A DNA stretch of 64,000 bases from Gonium pectorale (taxonomy: Eukaryota > Chlorophyta > Chlorophyceae > Chlamydomonadales > Volvocaceae). Location of the stretch: contig LSYV01000004.1 in NCBI GenBank assembly GCA_001584585.1, positions 2,841,242-2,905,241 of the forward strand. Reading direction: 5' to 3'. Each line of letters starts with the position of its first letter. Positions within the stretch are counted from its first letter, which is position 1. Under the pieces are notes generated by a model that was given only the letters and a program-made list of their open reading frames with translations, ran no database searches and was not told where the DNA came from. Positions 24,821 to 36,399 of the stretch are shown here, in pieces. The translations under genes were made by a program, and so were the position numbers.

Positions 24821-27800
24821 TTAGCGCCCCTTGCGGTGGCGGCCCGCCGCGGCCCCCGCCTTCGCCTCCGCCCTGCCTCCACCGCCGCCCTCGGCGCTGC
24901 GTCCCTCGCTCGCCCGCTGGCACTCGGGCGAGCAGCATGCCCGGAGGCCGGCGCCGCCGCTGCCGCCATTCCGGCCACTGCTGCCATCACCGCCTCCGTC
25001 GCGGCCACCTCCGCCAGCCGCCTCCACCGCCGCCATCAGCCCCGCGTCGCTCTCTCCGGCCAGGTTGGTGCAGCGCGGGTTGGTGCAGGCCGGCGGCAGC
25101 CCCTCGGCCGGCGGCTCGGGCCCCTCCCCGGCGGGGGGCTCTAAGGACACCGCCAGGCGGAGCAGCGCCAGGGCTCGGCGGTCGCACAGCGCCGATGCCG
25201 CTCCGGTCCCCCAGCCGTCGAAGTCCAGCGCGCAAATCCCGCGGACCGCCTGGTAGACGTGGCTCGAGTACTCCGACAGCGCGCGGTCTGCCCGGACGCA
25301 GCCGAGGCCCAGCACCTGCCCGAACCGCTGCTCGAGAAAGAGCAGCAGCTCGGGGTCCTGCCCGGGCGGAGGGGCGGAGGAGGCGGAGGCAGACGCACTC
25401 ACGGCGGGGGCGGGCTTGGGTGCGGGCCTCCTGCGGCTGCCGCCGCCTCTACGGCCACCGCCGCCGTGGCCTCCCCCTCGGCTGCCGCCGCCACCACCAC
25501 CATAGGAGACGCCGCCGCCCTGTCGGGCAGCTGTCGCCATTGCCGCCGCTCCTGCTCCGGCGGCCCGCGTCTCCAGCCCCGGCCCATCCGCTTTGGTCAC
25601 CGCAGCCGCCGCTCCCGCCATCTCAAGCTGCAGCTGCTCGGTCTGCGCAATGGCGGCCGCGAGGAGGCAGTCCAGCAACGCCCGCACACGAGCCGCGTCC
25701 CAGGTCAGGTGCGGCATGTTGACCACCAGAAGTTCGCAGAGCATTCGCGCCGGTGAGACCTTGATGTTGGCGTCCAGCCACCGCCGCCAGCGCTCGGCCC
25801 TGGGGCCTGCCTCTGGGGACGAAAGGGCGGCCGTCGCAGCGGCGATCTCATCTTCTATGAGCACTGTTCGAACCCCTCCGTCGCCGGAGCGGCTGCTGCC
25901 GCCGCTTCGGCCGCTGCCGGCGTCAACATTGCCGCCGTCTCCACCACCATTGCCGTCGTCTTCCGCGAAAACTCTGAGTGTTCCCCGCATGGCGATCACC
26001 ATATTGGCTTTCAAAGCCAGCCACTTCAACCTCTGCGGGTCGGCGGAGGCTAATAGCGCGACGACTAGCCCTCTGAGGCTGTCCTGCGCCGCGCCGTACA
26101 TGTCCAACTTGCACTGGCGCGGCAGGCAGGGCGCCAGCGCCACCGCCCTTGCCAGCGCCGGCAGCCAGCGCTGCAGCAGCAGGGGCAGCAGGCACCGCAG
26201 CTGCCGCAGCTGCCGCGGATCATCGGGACCAGGGGCTGCGGCGGTGGAGTTGGAGTCACTCGTGGCGGCCGAGGCATCGGCCAGCACATGTTTGAACTTT
26301 CCGAGGGTTGGAGCGCCGCCAGCGACGTAAGGGACCCATGGGTCGGTCCACACCGCCGACAGCGCCCTGCCCATCAGCGCCGCCAGGTCCGCGACGTTCG
26401 CGCACACCCGCTCGCGGACGTCCTCTTGCGGCCTGGACTGCGGCACGCTTGGGCCGGCCGCGACCGCCGCAGCAGCGTTTGCCGCCTCCGCCTTCACGGC
26501 GTCCACGCAGCGGTGCAGCACCTTGGCCAGGGAGGCCAGCAGCGGCACCGCCTGCCTCGGCGGCCCGAACCCAATCACCGCCGCCAGGCCCCCGGACTGC
26601 TCCAGCAGCGAGCCCCTCAGCAGCTCGCACAGCGACCCAACGTCCCGCGGGTCGGCGGAGCGGCCCAGGGCGCGGACGCAGCACTCCAGGGCGGGCAGCA
26701 GGCCGCTGGAGAGGGCGGGGGCGAGGGCGGCGGGGGGTGAGGAAGGCAGGAGGCCTGCGGGTTGGCAGGGGCGGAAAGGGCTGGACATCAAGAATGCAGT
26801 GTACGACAAGAGGTGATTGCGGAGCGCGCGAACCGCAAATCGCAGTGAGATCAGCGGATCTGTAGCGAAGGAAGGACGCATGAAAAGCCCAGCGCCCCAG
26901 GTGCCCGAACAAAGGACAGCGAAATGAAAGATCTCCCCAGGTCGGGAGCCTCGGCTCCAAGAACAGTGTTGAGATCCCAGCCAACCCTCGAAAGCGGCCG
27001 CCAATCGCAAGTGCAGTCCCATCGCAATTCGGTTCGACCAAAAGCGGGCCCTGTCGCGGTGCGCTTCGGCAGCGCCCTTCCGTAACGCAGGCCCTACACG
27101 CGCCCCTCCGTCTCGAGTGTGTGCGGACCCTGCCCCTCAAGATCACCTCCGAGCCTGGACCACCGCCCATCGCCCTCCTCACCTCCCGCCCCCAGCCCCG
27201 GCACCGCCATCATGCCGCCCAGCCCCGCCCCGGGCAGGCGGCCGATGAAGACCAGGTCGCAGCCATCGGACGCCCCCACAGCCGACGACGACGCCGGGGC
27301 AGCGGAGGCGACAACGGGCACGCGCAGCGCCCGAACGACCGCCTCCCAGTGTTCGGTCGGGAGCGCCCCGCCAGCAACCGCCGCCGCCGTTGCGGCTTCT
27401 GCGGCTGCCGCTGCTGCGCCGCCGCCGCCATGTGCCCGCCGCCGCCGCCGTGCCGCCAGCGGCCCCAGCAGAAGGCTCTGGGCGGCGGTCAGGGCCCGCG
27501 CCGCCAGGTGCCGTGCACCACGGGGTTGGAGCAGCAGCGGCGTCTGCGGCGGGGGGACTTCTGGGCTGCCTCCGCCGGCGGCGGTGGTTGTGGCGGTGGC
27601 TGCTGCTACCTCCCTGGCCTCCACGGCCAGGTGGGCGATGCGCATGCACAGCACGTGAGCCGCGCGGGGACCCACCAGGAACGACCAGCCTCCGGGGGCG
27701 GCCCCGCCGCTGCCGCCGGCGCCACCGTCAACAGCACCATCCGCGCCGCCGCCGCCAGTGCCGCTGCCGCCACCAACATCCTCCTCGCTTCCGCCGCCAC

Positions 27801-29174
27801 CAGGGCGATCCGGCGGCTGTATGGCGGCGGCGGCACGGTCCGCCTCGGCCTCCACCATTGACAGCAGGACGGCGAACAGCCGCTCCGCCTCCAGGCCTGG
27901 GCCCGGCTTCGGAGTGACTGCGCCCCAGAGCGCCCTTGCCAGCGCCCCGGGCAGGCCGTACGTGCCCCGGCAGCGGGACCCGTCGCTGCCGCCGCTCCCG
28001 CCGCCGCCGCTTGGCCCACCTCCGCCTCCATCGCCCGCACCCTCGCCGCCCCCGCCATCGCTGCCACCGCCGTAGCCCGCCGCCGCCAGGGTCGTCACCG
28101 CCGCCGCCAGCGTCAGGTATTGGGCGCAGGGGCCCCACGGCGGCGTCAATGGCTGCGTTGGCGGCGGCACCAATGCAGCGGTGAAGACATCCCCGCTGCG
28201 GCCGGCCGTGCCGCCGCGGACGGCGCAATCGAACGCCTCCGCGGCCGTCGTCAGGGCCCTGAAGGCCTTCCCTGTGCTGTAGACGCCTCCGCCGCCACCC
28301 GCCGCCACCGCCGCCGCACTGCCGCCGCTGGTAATGAGGTCCTGGACCACCAGGCGTGCAGCATGGTCCAGGACCCCGCTGGCCGACAGCTCCGTCGTCA
28401 GCGCCCGGCACAGCGCGCCGCCGCCGCCGCCAGGCCTCCCCGAGGTAGCACCAGAGGAGGGGTCAGCGGCTGCACCGCACCTCCGCAAAAAGGGGTCGAG
28501 GCAGGCCACATCCGCGTAGTCGCCTATGTCCATCACTACAGTGTGGAACCCCATCGCGGTCAGGCTGCCCCGCCCCCCCTGCGGTGCCGCCTCCGCCAGC
28601 GCCCGGCTGCAGCACCTGAGGGTGCCCGTCCGGAGGAGCTTCTGGATGAAGGCCTCGGCGGCGCGGCGCGTGGGGGCATCGAGCACACTGGCGCCCAGGC
28701 GTCGCAGGCTGGTGCACAGGAGCAGGTGAGTCCGTTCCCACAGCAGCCGTTGGAGGAACTCCTCAGCATCAAAATGCTGCAGCTGCAGCGGTAGCGGCCG
28801 CGTCTGCGAGTCGCCATCCGCCCCGAAGCTCTCCCTGCCGCTGTGCGCGAGGAGCTGCAGCAGCGGGTCCGCCAGCTTGCTGTGAAGCAGAGCCAACGCG
28901 GCATGCGCGCCATTGATTGTTAAAATCTCCAAACCATAATTATTGACGGTGCTGACACACTTCGCAAGCTGCTCGGGGTCCCGGGGCCGGCCAGCCGCGT
29001 AGCTGGAAACGACGCTCGGAACCGTAGCCGCGAGGGCCGCCATGGCGGCCTGGAGGCAGCGGATGCAGCGTAAATGCACGTTTCGATACTGCCACGCCTT
29101 GAGTAAACACACAATTGCAGCCAGGGAGGGAGGAACCCGCTCACCCGAAATGGCGGCTGATCTGGTGATGCCAT
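24821..29174 (-). CDS. MYND-related large protein, array copy 1 (intact)
   Basis: Exons 29145-29174, 27183-29049 and 24821-26754 join in phase to 1,276 aa. The start is the ATG of a 30-nt exon coding MASPDQPPFR; the same tiny exon heads the other copies. Conserved blocks in order are SYAAGRP, LLHSKLADPLLQLL, SFLVGPRAAHVLCMRIAHLAVE, GLLPALECCVRALGRSADP, ALMGRALSAVWTDPWV, LLQRWLPALARAVAL, WRRWLDANI, VRALLDCLLAAAIAQ, CDRRALALLRLAVSLEPP. A C-terminal cysteine pattern follows: CTNPRC (1189-1194), then CCSPEC (1239-1244). In MYND fingers further Cys, His and Cys ligands would be needed; here a Gly-rich spacer replaces the middle pair, and the final His/Cys are absent. The central low-complexity Gly/Ala tracts look like trinucleotide expansion. 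Likely a scaffold or protein-binding role, but no function can be shown. Confidence 0.75.
26755..27182 (-). other. copy 1 intron 2 with unusually conserved core
   Basis: Begins GTGAGG and ends CAG. Bases 26945-27066 are identical over 122 positions to 58978-59099 in the equivalent intron of copy 6, and the neighbouring bases are also very similar. Frames across it are not kept between the copies because indels are not multiples of three, so it is treated as an intron and not an exon. Confidence 0.7.
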
Positions 29175-30412
29175 TCTTGGCCGTCAAAGCAAGTGCCGGC
29201 GCCTGATGCTAGATCATGGCATAAAAGAGAGAGACAATGGTAGCAGCCCAAGGGAAGATCTGGAGGCGAGCCGCACTCAAACCACCAGCGAAAACAGCGA
29301 CCCGAGGGCCACCTCAGAGACCTCTGCGATCCAAGGCGAGCCACTCCTCGATCCTAAAACGAATTGCTTGTGCCTGGACTGCGTTGTGTTTTACAACACG
29401 CAGTTCATGACGCACACAGAGTACGGCTTGCTTAGAGCCCTCTCCCCAAACCGCTGCTTCCTTATGCTTCACGTCCAAGCTTGGTGAAACTTTGCATGCT
29501 GCAGGAAAAGTAGCTACACATCAGAACCCGTCATGGCCGGTCGGGGTCGGAGTCGTGCCAGGCCGCTGCCAAACCCACTTCGCCCTCACCCCCTCCCTCC
29601 TGCTGCATGGCACGCCTGCTGGGTGATTCCGGGGCCTCCACCGTCGAACGCCGCTGGCGCAGGCAGCAGACCCGGCCGGCCTGTCTGCAAGCGGGCTGCT
29701 TTGGGCTGCCCGGAACCCCGTGCCATGCCTGCTTCCCCACTAATAAGAAGCTTCAGGAAGCCCCCAGGGTGGCCGTTCGTACGGCCGTGAGCCCGCGAGC
29801 ACTCCGGCACCGCGCAGCCGCAGGAGGCGGTGCAGTAGTATGGGGTGTGCTGAACGTGCTGAACGTGTTTGGGTCCAGCAAAGGGGCGCAGCTACAGCCA
29901 TGCGTTTCACATGAAAAGAAGCCACACGAGTATGTGGGTCTTGTTGATAGCGTCGGGGCACTACCCAACACCAACCGCTTCGCGCCTAGGCCACCACAAC
30001 CAACCCCAGGTGCCACAGTAGTCAAGCCGGACGGGTCTCGTTGAAACCTGCGCTCCCCAGTCGAATGCACCAGCCCACCTACAGGCAAGCGGTCCCCCCG
30101 GCTGCCTGCTGCCCAACCATCCATCCGCTCCGCTCCGTAGCACATCCGCTCCAACGCCGTCACAACGCAGCAATGCACAATGAGCATGCACCTGCCTCGC
30201 CCATCCAGCCCTGCCTCCGGCCTCCTGGCTGCAGTGAACGCAGCATCCGGCATCCGTCGAAGCGAACCGACCGCAACCGCCGTGGAGCCCACAAACCGCA
30301 TGCATACGCGCTCATATCTACATCGAAAACAGCCGTCTTAATCAGCCCTTCAGTCTTCCCTTGGTGGCGCGCCTCCGCATCCGGCGCTAGGCCCCAAACG
30401 TGCGACCCGCGC
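29175..30412. other. spacer between MYND-like copies 1 and 2
   Basis: No gene recognised. The segment 29558-29665 (gccaggccgctgccaaacc onward) recurs at 33069-33187 upstream of copy 2. A piece near 30270 (ccgccgtggagcccacaaa) recurs near 37380 beside copy 3. The spacer is thus part of the duplicated unit. Confidence 0.6.
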
Positions 30413-32677
30413 TCAGCCGTCCCGGCGGCGGCCCGCCCCGGGCCCGGCCTCCGCTTCCGCCGCCGCCCCGCCACCGCTGCCCTCGGCGCCGCGTCCCTCA
30501 CCCGCCCGCTGGCACTCGGCGAAGCACCACAGCGATACCCGGTGGCCGCTCCTGCTGCCACTGCCACCGCCGCCTTGGTCTCCACTGTCCCAGCCATCAC
30601 CGCCCCCGTCGCGGCCACTTCCGCCAGCCGCCTCCACCGCCGCCGCCGCCATCAGGCCGGCGTCGCTCTCTCCAGCTAGGTTGGTGCAGCGCGGGTTGGC
30701 GCAGGCCGGCGGCGGCAGCCCCTCGGCCGGCGGCGCGGGCCCCTCCCCGGCGGGGCGCTCCAGTGACGCCGCCAGGCGGAGCAGCGCCAGGGCCCGGCGG
30801 TCACACAGCGCGGATGCCGCCCCGGCGCTAAAGCCGTCGCAGTCCAGCGCGCAGGTCCCGTGGGCCGCCTCGAAGACATGGGCCACGTATAACGACAGCG
30901 CGTGGTCGCCCCGGACGCAGTTGAGGCTCAGCACTTGCCTCAAGCGCTGCTCGAGGAAGAGGAGCGCGGGGACTGACCACGAGGCACGGCGGCGGCGGCG
31001 GTGGCAGATCCCGGCCCCTCGGCCCTGGTGACGTCCGCTGCCGCTCCTACTATCTCATGCAGGTGCCCTGGCCGCGCGATGGCGGCCGCGAAAAGGCAGT
31101 CCAGCAGCGCCCGCACACGAGCCGCGTCCCAGGTCAGGTGCGGCATGTCCACCAGGACGTCACAGAGCATCAGCACCGGTGAGGTCCGGGCGTCTATGCA
31201 GGCGTCCAGCCACCGCCGCCAGCGCTCGGCCTGCCTCGGGCGACGTAAGGGCGGCCAACGCAGCGGCGATCTCTTTCACGACCCGGCTGCTGCTGTTGCC
31301 AGCCTGATTGCCGGCGGCGCCGTCTCCACCGCCGTCGCCGTCACCGTCGCCGTCGCCAAAGATGAAGGGTCCAAGGCCTTATAGCGCCATGACAGTCACC
31401 AGAGCGGCTCGTACCGTCTGGCCCTTCAGAAAGGTGTGGTCGGCGGAGGCGAAGAGCGCGACGGCCAGGCCGCCGAGGCTGTCCTGCGCCGCGCCGTAAG
31501 TGGCCGACTGGTGCCGGGTCGGCAGCCCGAGCGCCACCGCCACCGCCCTCGCCAGCGCCGGCAGCCAGCGCTGCAGCAGCAAGGGCAGCAGGCGCCGCAG
31601 CTGCAGCAGTGGAGGCGGAACCTCATGTGTGGCGATGGCAGCGGGGGCGGGGCCTAACACAGCAGCGACAGTGGGGGCGAGGCCGAACGCAGCGGCGGCA
31701 ACAGTGAGCAGCGTGTCGATGCCGCCCACGGAGGGTGTGCTGCTGGCAACTTCAGCGACCCATGGGTCGGTCCACACCGCCGACAGCGCCCTGCCCATCA
31801 GCGCCGCCAGGTCCGCGACGTTCGCGCACGCCCGCTCGCGGGCGTCCTCTTGCGGCCTGGACTGTGGCATGCTTGGGCCGGCCTCCACCGCCGCCGCAGC
31901 GTTTGCCGCCTCCGCCTCCGCGGCGTCCACGCAGCGGTGCAGCACTTTCGCCAGGGAGGTCAGCAGCGGCACCGCATGCCCCGGCGGCCCGAACGCCAGC
32001 ACGGCCGCCAGGCCGACGGGCTGCTCCAGCAGCGAGCCCCTCAGCAGCTCGCACAACGACCCAACGTCCCGCGGGTCGGTGGAGCGGCCCAGGGTGCGGA
32101 CACAGCACTCCAGGGCGGGCAGCAGGCCGCAGGAGAGGGCGGGGGCGAGGGCGGCGGGGGGCGCGGAGGGGAGGGGGCCTGCGGACTGGCGGGAGGTTGG
32201 ACGGCAGGCCATTGAGAATGTGGGATGTCGAAATGCCGAGGAGCGGAAGTCCGATCTCTCCGTAAGGTCAGCGGAACTTTAACGAAGGTAGGACACCTGC
32301 AGTTTGTTCGCGGTTGCCGTAACACAGGCCCTGCTCGTGTCCGTCTGTATCGAATGTGTGCGGACCTTGCCCCTCAAGATCACCGCCAACGAGCCCGGCC
32401 CACCGGCCGTCCTCCTCACCTCCCGCACCCAAGCCCGGCACCGCAAGCATGCCACCCAGCCCCGTCGCTGCGGCTTCTGACGGTGCCGCTGGTGCGTTGC
32501 CGCCGCCGGGTAAAGTGACCCGCGAAACCGCGGACGCGAGGGCCGCCAAGGCGGCCTGGAGGCAGCGGATGCAGCGCAAATGCACGTTACAATGCCACGC
32601 CTTGATGAAACACACTGTTACAGCCAGGGAGGGAGGAACCCGCTCACTCGAAATGGCGGCTGATCTGATAACGCCAT
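30413..32677 (-). pseudogene. MYND-related array copy 2, pseudogene
   Basis: Exon 1 (32648-32677, MALSDQPPFR) and its donor are intact. Exon 2 is only 136 bp (32420-32555): an internal deletion of about 1.8 kb removed nearly all of it but kept both ends in phase. Exon 3 begins at 32178, reads through ALSAVWTDPWVAEVA and RWLPALARAVAVAL, then meets an in-frame TAA at 31379-31381. Homology continues beyond in shifted frames (VLVDMPHLTWDAARVRALLDCL around 31080-31160; VLSLNCVRGDHALSLYVA around 30885-30940), and the Gly-rich linker is largely lost. The C-terminal pattern CANPRC ... FAEC is still recognisable and stops at 30413. Confidence 0.8.
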
Positions 32678-33798
32678 TCTTGGCCCTTCAAGCAAGCGCT
32701 TGTGCTCAATCCAGAAAGCTAGCCCCCTAAAACCCTAAACCCTATACCATGGCACAAAAGAGGCAGGCGGTGGGAGACCTTGGAACAGGGAAGACTGGAT
32801 GCGAGCCGCAATAAGATCACCAGCGAAACCAGCGACCCGAGGGACACCTAAGCGATCCAAGGCGAGCCGCTCCTCAATCCTAAAACGACTACCTTGTGCC
32901 CGGACTGCGTGGTGTTTTACAGTCACAAAGTACGGCTTGCCATGGCTTGCTTGGATTCCTCCCCCCAAACGCTGCGCTCACGTCCGTGCTTGGCGAAACG
33001 ATGAACCAATCGGCATGCTCAAGTAAGAGTAGCTACAAATTAGAACCGGCGACGGCCGGTGTGGGAGTCGCGCCAGGCCGCTGCCAAACCTGCTCCCCCC
33101 TCACCCCCTCACTCCTCCTGCACGGCCCCCTCCTGCATGGCACGCCTGCTGGGTGACTCCGGGGCCACTTCCGTCAAACGCCGTTAGCGCAGTCTAAGAG
33201 TACGAGACGAACAATCACCTAAGAGCAAGAATGCGCGGATTCGCTGGTGAATGCACCGAGTGTCGGTACGGCATTTACACGATGAGTGCGAACGAAACGG
33301 CTTGAAATAGGGTTTGGGGGGAACGAATGGCGGAGGCGAGGGAAGGGAGCTGCGGGCCCCTCGGAACGTGCCGAACGCCGCTGGGCCATTAGGGAGGCAG
33401 GCAGCGCCATCCGCGGAAAGGCAACGGCGAGAATGAGGGTAGGTGCGGGAGGCGAGCAAGACCAACTCGGCTGATGGCTCCGTGCAAGTGTCCGTTGCTG
33501 ATGCCTAACCAGCAGAGGCTTGCTTTCGTCGTCCTTCACCCGTCCAGTGTGGTAAGCTCCCAGGCCGCTCCTTGGCCGCTGTGTACCGGTAGCTGCAATG
33601 GGCGCTGTCGGTTGCTTGACTGGTGCCCCTGGACATGGCGGTGGATTGGCCTCGTACGCCCAGCAACCATGGCTCACAGCGCCTACATATGAGTCCAAAC
33701 CCGGTAGTGATATTTGGAAGTCGCTACCTGGTCTGGCCCATCGGCCGCGCAGCTGCCGCTGTCGGTTGGCAAGTCTCATCCGTCATCTGTCTCGTACG
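32678..33798. other. spacer upstream of copy 2
   Basis: No gene recognised. It carries the 33069-33187 block shared with 29558-29665. It also has a recurrent word cluster (acaaagtacggcttgc near 32926) that is seen again near 29420, 42450 and 61612, each upstream of an array copy, so it may mark the old 5' flank of the repeated gene. Confidence 0.5.
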
Positions 33799-34719
33799 GG
33801 CCGGGCACCTGCACGTGCTGGCCTGGCTGCTGGATGAGCACGGGGCGGAGCCGGCGGGGCAGCTGCTGAACCAGGAGCTCTTCTCCGCCGCTGCCGCGTC
33901 GGGCAGCGTGGAGGTGATGGCGTGGCTGCGGCAGCGCGGCTGACCCTGGGGGGGCGGCGCCTACTCGGGGGCGGCGGAGGCGGGCTGCGAGGCCGCGCTG
34001 GAGTGGCTGGTGGAGCAGGGCTGCCCCATGGAGGTGAGGCGGGAGAATGGGTTTACGCTGGGTCCCTGCTTGGATCATTCAAAGTCCCTCAGGGACTTCG
34101 CAAGAATCACAGGGGACCTTTTGGCGGGTGTTGAGACGGGCTTGTGCAGGGACCCTGCTTGAATCAAACTGCGTCAGCAACCAGGAATGAAACTGCACGG
34201 CATGCTACTGTACGGATGTCCTTTCATTACCCTTTGGCTCAGCAGAGATGGATCGTCGTCAGCAGTGGGCACGTCTTGCTATTTGCCCGGCATCGTACAA
34301 GACTGGCGGCCCAATCCATTCGTACTGTGCAGGAGGGCGGGCAGCCGTACATCGAGGCCTGCCGCAACGGCGACATGGCCACCCTGCGCTGCCTGCGCCG
34401 GCTGGGCATGGTGCCCTGGGGCCCGATGGGGCAGGTCTTCCTCGGCGCTGCCACGTCACGACCCGACCGGGTCCCGCTGGGACAGCTGCGCTGGCTCCTG
34501 CAGCAGGGCTGCCCATTCGAGTACGAGGCCGCCGAGAGGCGGCTGAGTTTATCGCACGGCGTTGGGCCCAAGTGGGTGACCGAGGTGCTGCGGCTGCTGG
34601 CGGAGCACCTGGGCCGCCCGCAGCAGCGGCAGCCCCAACGCCTTCGGCAGCAGAAAATCGGGTTTATGCGTAACCCACCGCGAGCTACCGCATTCTTCTC
34701 AGGCGGCGACGGGGATTGA
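33799..34719 (+). pseudogene. ankyrin-type gene fragment, 5'-truncated
   Basis: Homologous to the last part of the gene at 47057-49005. Exon fragment 33799-34033 reads GHLHVLAWLLDEHGAEP and SGSVEVMAWLRQRG, then an in-frame TGA at 33941-33943 where the other copy has TGC (Cys), then continues GAYSGAAEAGCEAALEW to the donor GTGAGG. The second exon, 34333-34719, starts after a CAG with EGGQPYIEACRNGD and runs to a TGA at 34717-34719, longer than in the other copy. The intron is also conserved between the two. The N-terminal F-box part is absent, and the sequence before 33799 is unrelated. Confidence 0.75.
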
Positions 34720-35307
34720 AGTGGAGGCTGTCGTGCTGGATGGAGGGGCGGGCTCTGTGCGTGCGTACTAGTGGGTACGGCGCTTCGCCGCACGCAACCT
34801 GCTCACATACATCGTTGAAGAGGTCCGTGGCGACAGGGTTGAGGATGAATGTAAGCGGCGTACTCGTGAGAACAGGCATTTTGGGGCGTGGATCCATTCT
34901 GCGAGCAAGTGCATGATACGATTGCTCTGGGAGACTATCGCCTGCCCTGAAACGTCCTCTGAACGGGCAGCACAGGCACAGCTCGGACCTGCATGGGGCG
35001 GCATGCGCTTCGGGCCTCTACCCCTAGCAAGACACTACTGGTAGAGTATGCTGGTTTCCCCCGGGAGCATAGCGCTGCATGGTGTTGAAGGCAGGCAGGT
35101 TCTTTCGTCGAGGCGATTGTACGACAGTTGTGCGACAACTTGCTTGCTTGTCTCTATGCAGGACGGGTGGAAGACGCTCTTTTATGTGCATCTTGTGGTG
35201 GCATCCATACGGGGCGTGCGTGAGACCCTCGTTCAGTGGCTTTACGTCAGGGTCCCCCCCGCCTCCCCACTGATGAGGATGCGGTGCTCTATAGGCGCAA
35301 GTGAGTG

Positions 35308-35435
35308 GCGCCACTTCCCGCTGCCCGGCCGCTGCTGAGCGGCGCCACTTCCCGCTGCCCGGCCGCTGCTGAGCGGCGCCACTTCCCGCTGCCCGGCAGC
35401 TGCTGAGCGGCGCCACTTCCCGCTGCCCGGCAGCG
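35308..35435. repeat. 34-bp tandem repeat, about 3.8 copies
   Basis: Unit starts gcgccacttcccgctgcccg and ends gctgctgagcg. Copies begin at 35308, 35342, 35376 and 35410; copies 3-4 differ by a c-to-a change (ggccgctg to ggcagctg). Confidence 0.95.
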
Positions 35436-35760
35436 GCATCTGGTCCACGGGTGTGGGCTCCGATCAGTCTGCAGCCGTTGTTGTGACGTCAGTCGGGCTG
35501 CGGCTTCCACTGGTGGCCGCGCCACTGGCGGCCTGTAGAGAATGCGCCTACGGGTCACTGCTGGGCAGGTGCGGTTAATTGGTCGGTCGTGAGATATGCA
35601 ACTGTCTGGGCTTGCGGCTGTAAGGCGGTTTTATGTATGCCTGAATAATGGAGGTGGCGCCGGCGGTGCGACGGCTGCGGTCAACAGCTGGAGGCGCTGC
35701 ACCCAGTGATGCGGGCGAGTGCTGGTGCGGTGGTGCCAGTCCGCTCTTTCCGGTTACAAT

Positions 35761-35813
35761 TCGGTCGGTTGGTCGGTCGGTTGGTTGGTTGGTTGGTCGG
35801 TCGGTTGGTTGGT
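35761..35813. repeat. ggtt/ggtc tetranucleotide tract
   Basis: Alternating ggtt and ggtc units over about 53 bases. Antisense it would read as a Pro-Thr-Asp-Arg/Asn-Gln peptide, but no gene context supports that. Confidence 0.9.
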
Positions 35814-36344
35814 GAGCAGCAGGGTAATATGTTGATGCCCGAAGCGTGTGCCAGGAGCGATGGTCCGAGGCGCAGGCGGTGTGGGTAGGTCTTGACCGAG
35901 ACCTATAATCCCGTTGGAGGGCGGTTGCGAACTTGCATGGCCGTACAGCGTGCACTACCGGAACAGCCGGACGAGCGGTTTTCCATTGCCTGGTTGTTTA
36001 CGAGACTTCAAAGTTACCCTTGAAAACCTGGGAACCCGTTTTTTAGATCAGGACCCAAGTGCGCACCAAGCCAACAACTAAGCAGCCGTTGGCAACCGGC
36101 TTTGGTACCGGCTGATATCCGCATGCTTGTACCCCATAGCCTGCGAGCCTGCTTGGACCCAGAGTTGGTTGATTGCCCTCCTTCAATTGCCCTCTTTTTG
36201 GTTGCCATTGTCAGTGCTGGTGTTCGAGCACCATTCCTCGCCCCTCACCGCCGGTTCGGCGCCTGCGCCATCGTTTCCCTTTGTGTCACTCATGTCCGTT
36301 TGCGATTGTACGAGCGTTGCCCTCATTCCCTTCCCCCGAACATA

Positions 36345-36399
36345 GCAGGTTACAGGTTACAGGTTACACGTCCGTCAAAGCCGGGGGGGCCATGGACGA
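36345..36399 (+). repeat. left arm of a 55-bp inverted repeat, with (aggttac)3
   Basis: The 55 bases match the reverse complement of 39855-39909 with one mismatch. The arm begins with gc, then three aggttac heptamers, then acgtccgtcaaagc. The heptamers contain TGTAA on the minus strand, about 1.2 kb past the copy 3 stop codon. Confidence 0.9.

Noticed and set aside
26755..27022. Read-through of the copy 1 third exon into the upstream intron as coding sequence
   Set aside because: Equivalent frames in copy 6 are shifted by non-triplet indels, and good GT/CAG sites flank the segment.
27010..27060. tRNA B-box-like ggttcgacc in the conserved intron core
   Set aside because: No matching A box or cloverleaf around it.
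35575..35955. Minus-strand ORF with Pro-Thr-Asp-Arg repeats
   Set aside because: The repeat peptide is just translation of the ggtt/ggtc tract; no start, splice or homology support.
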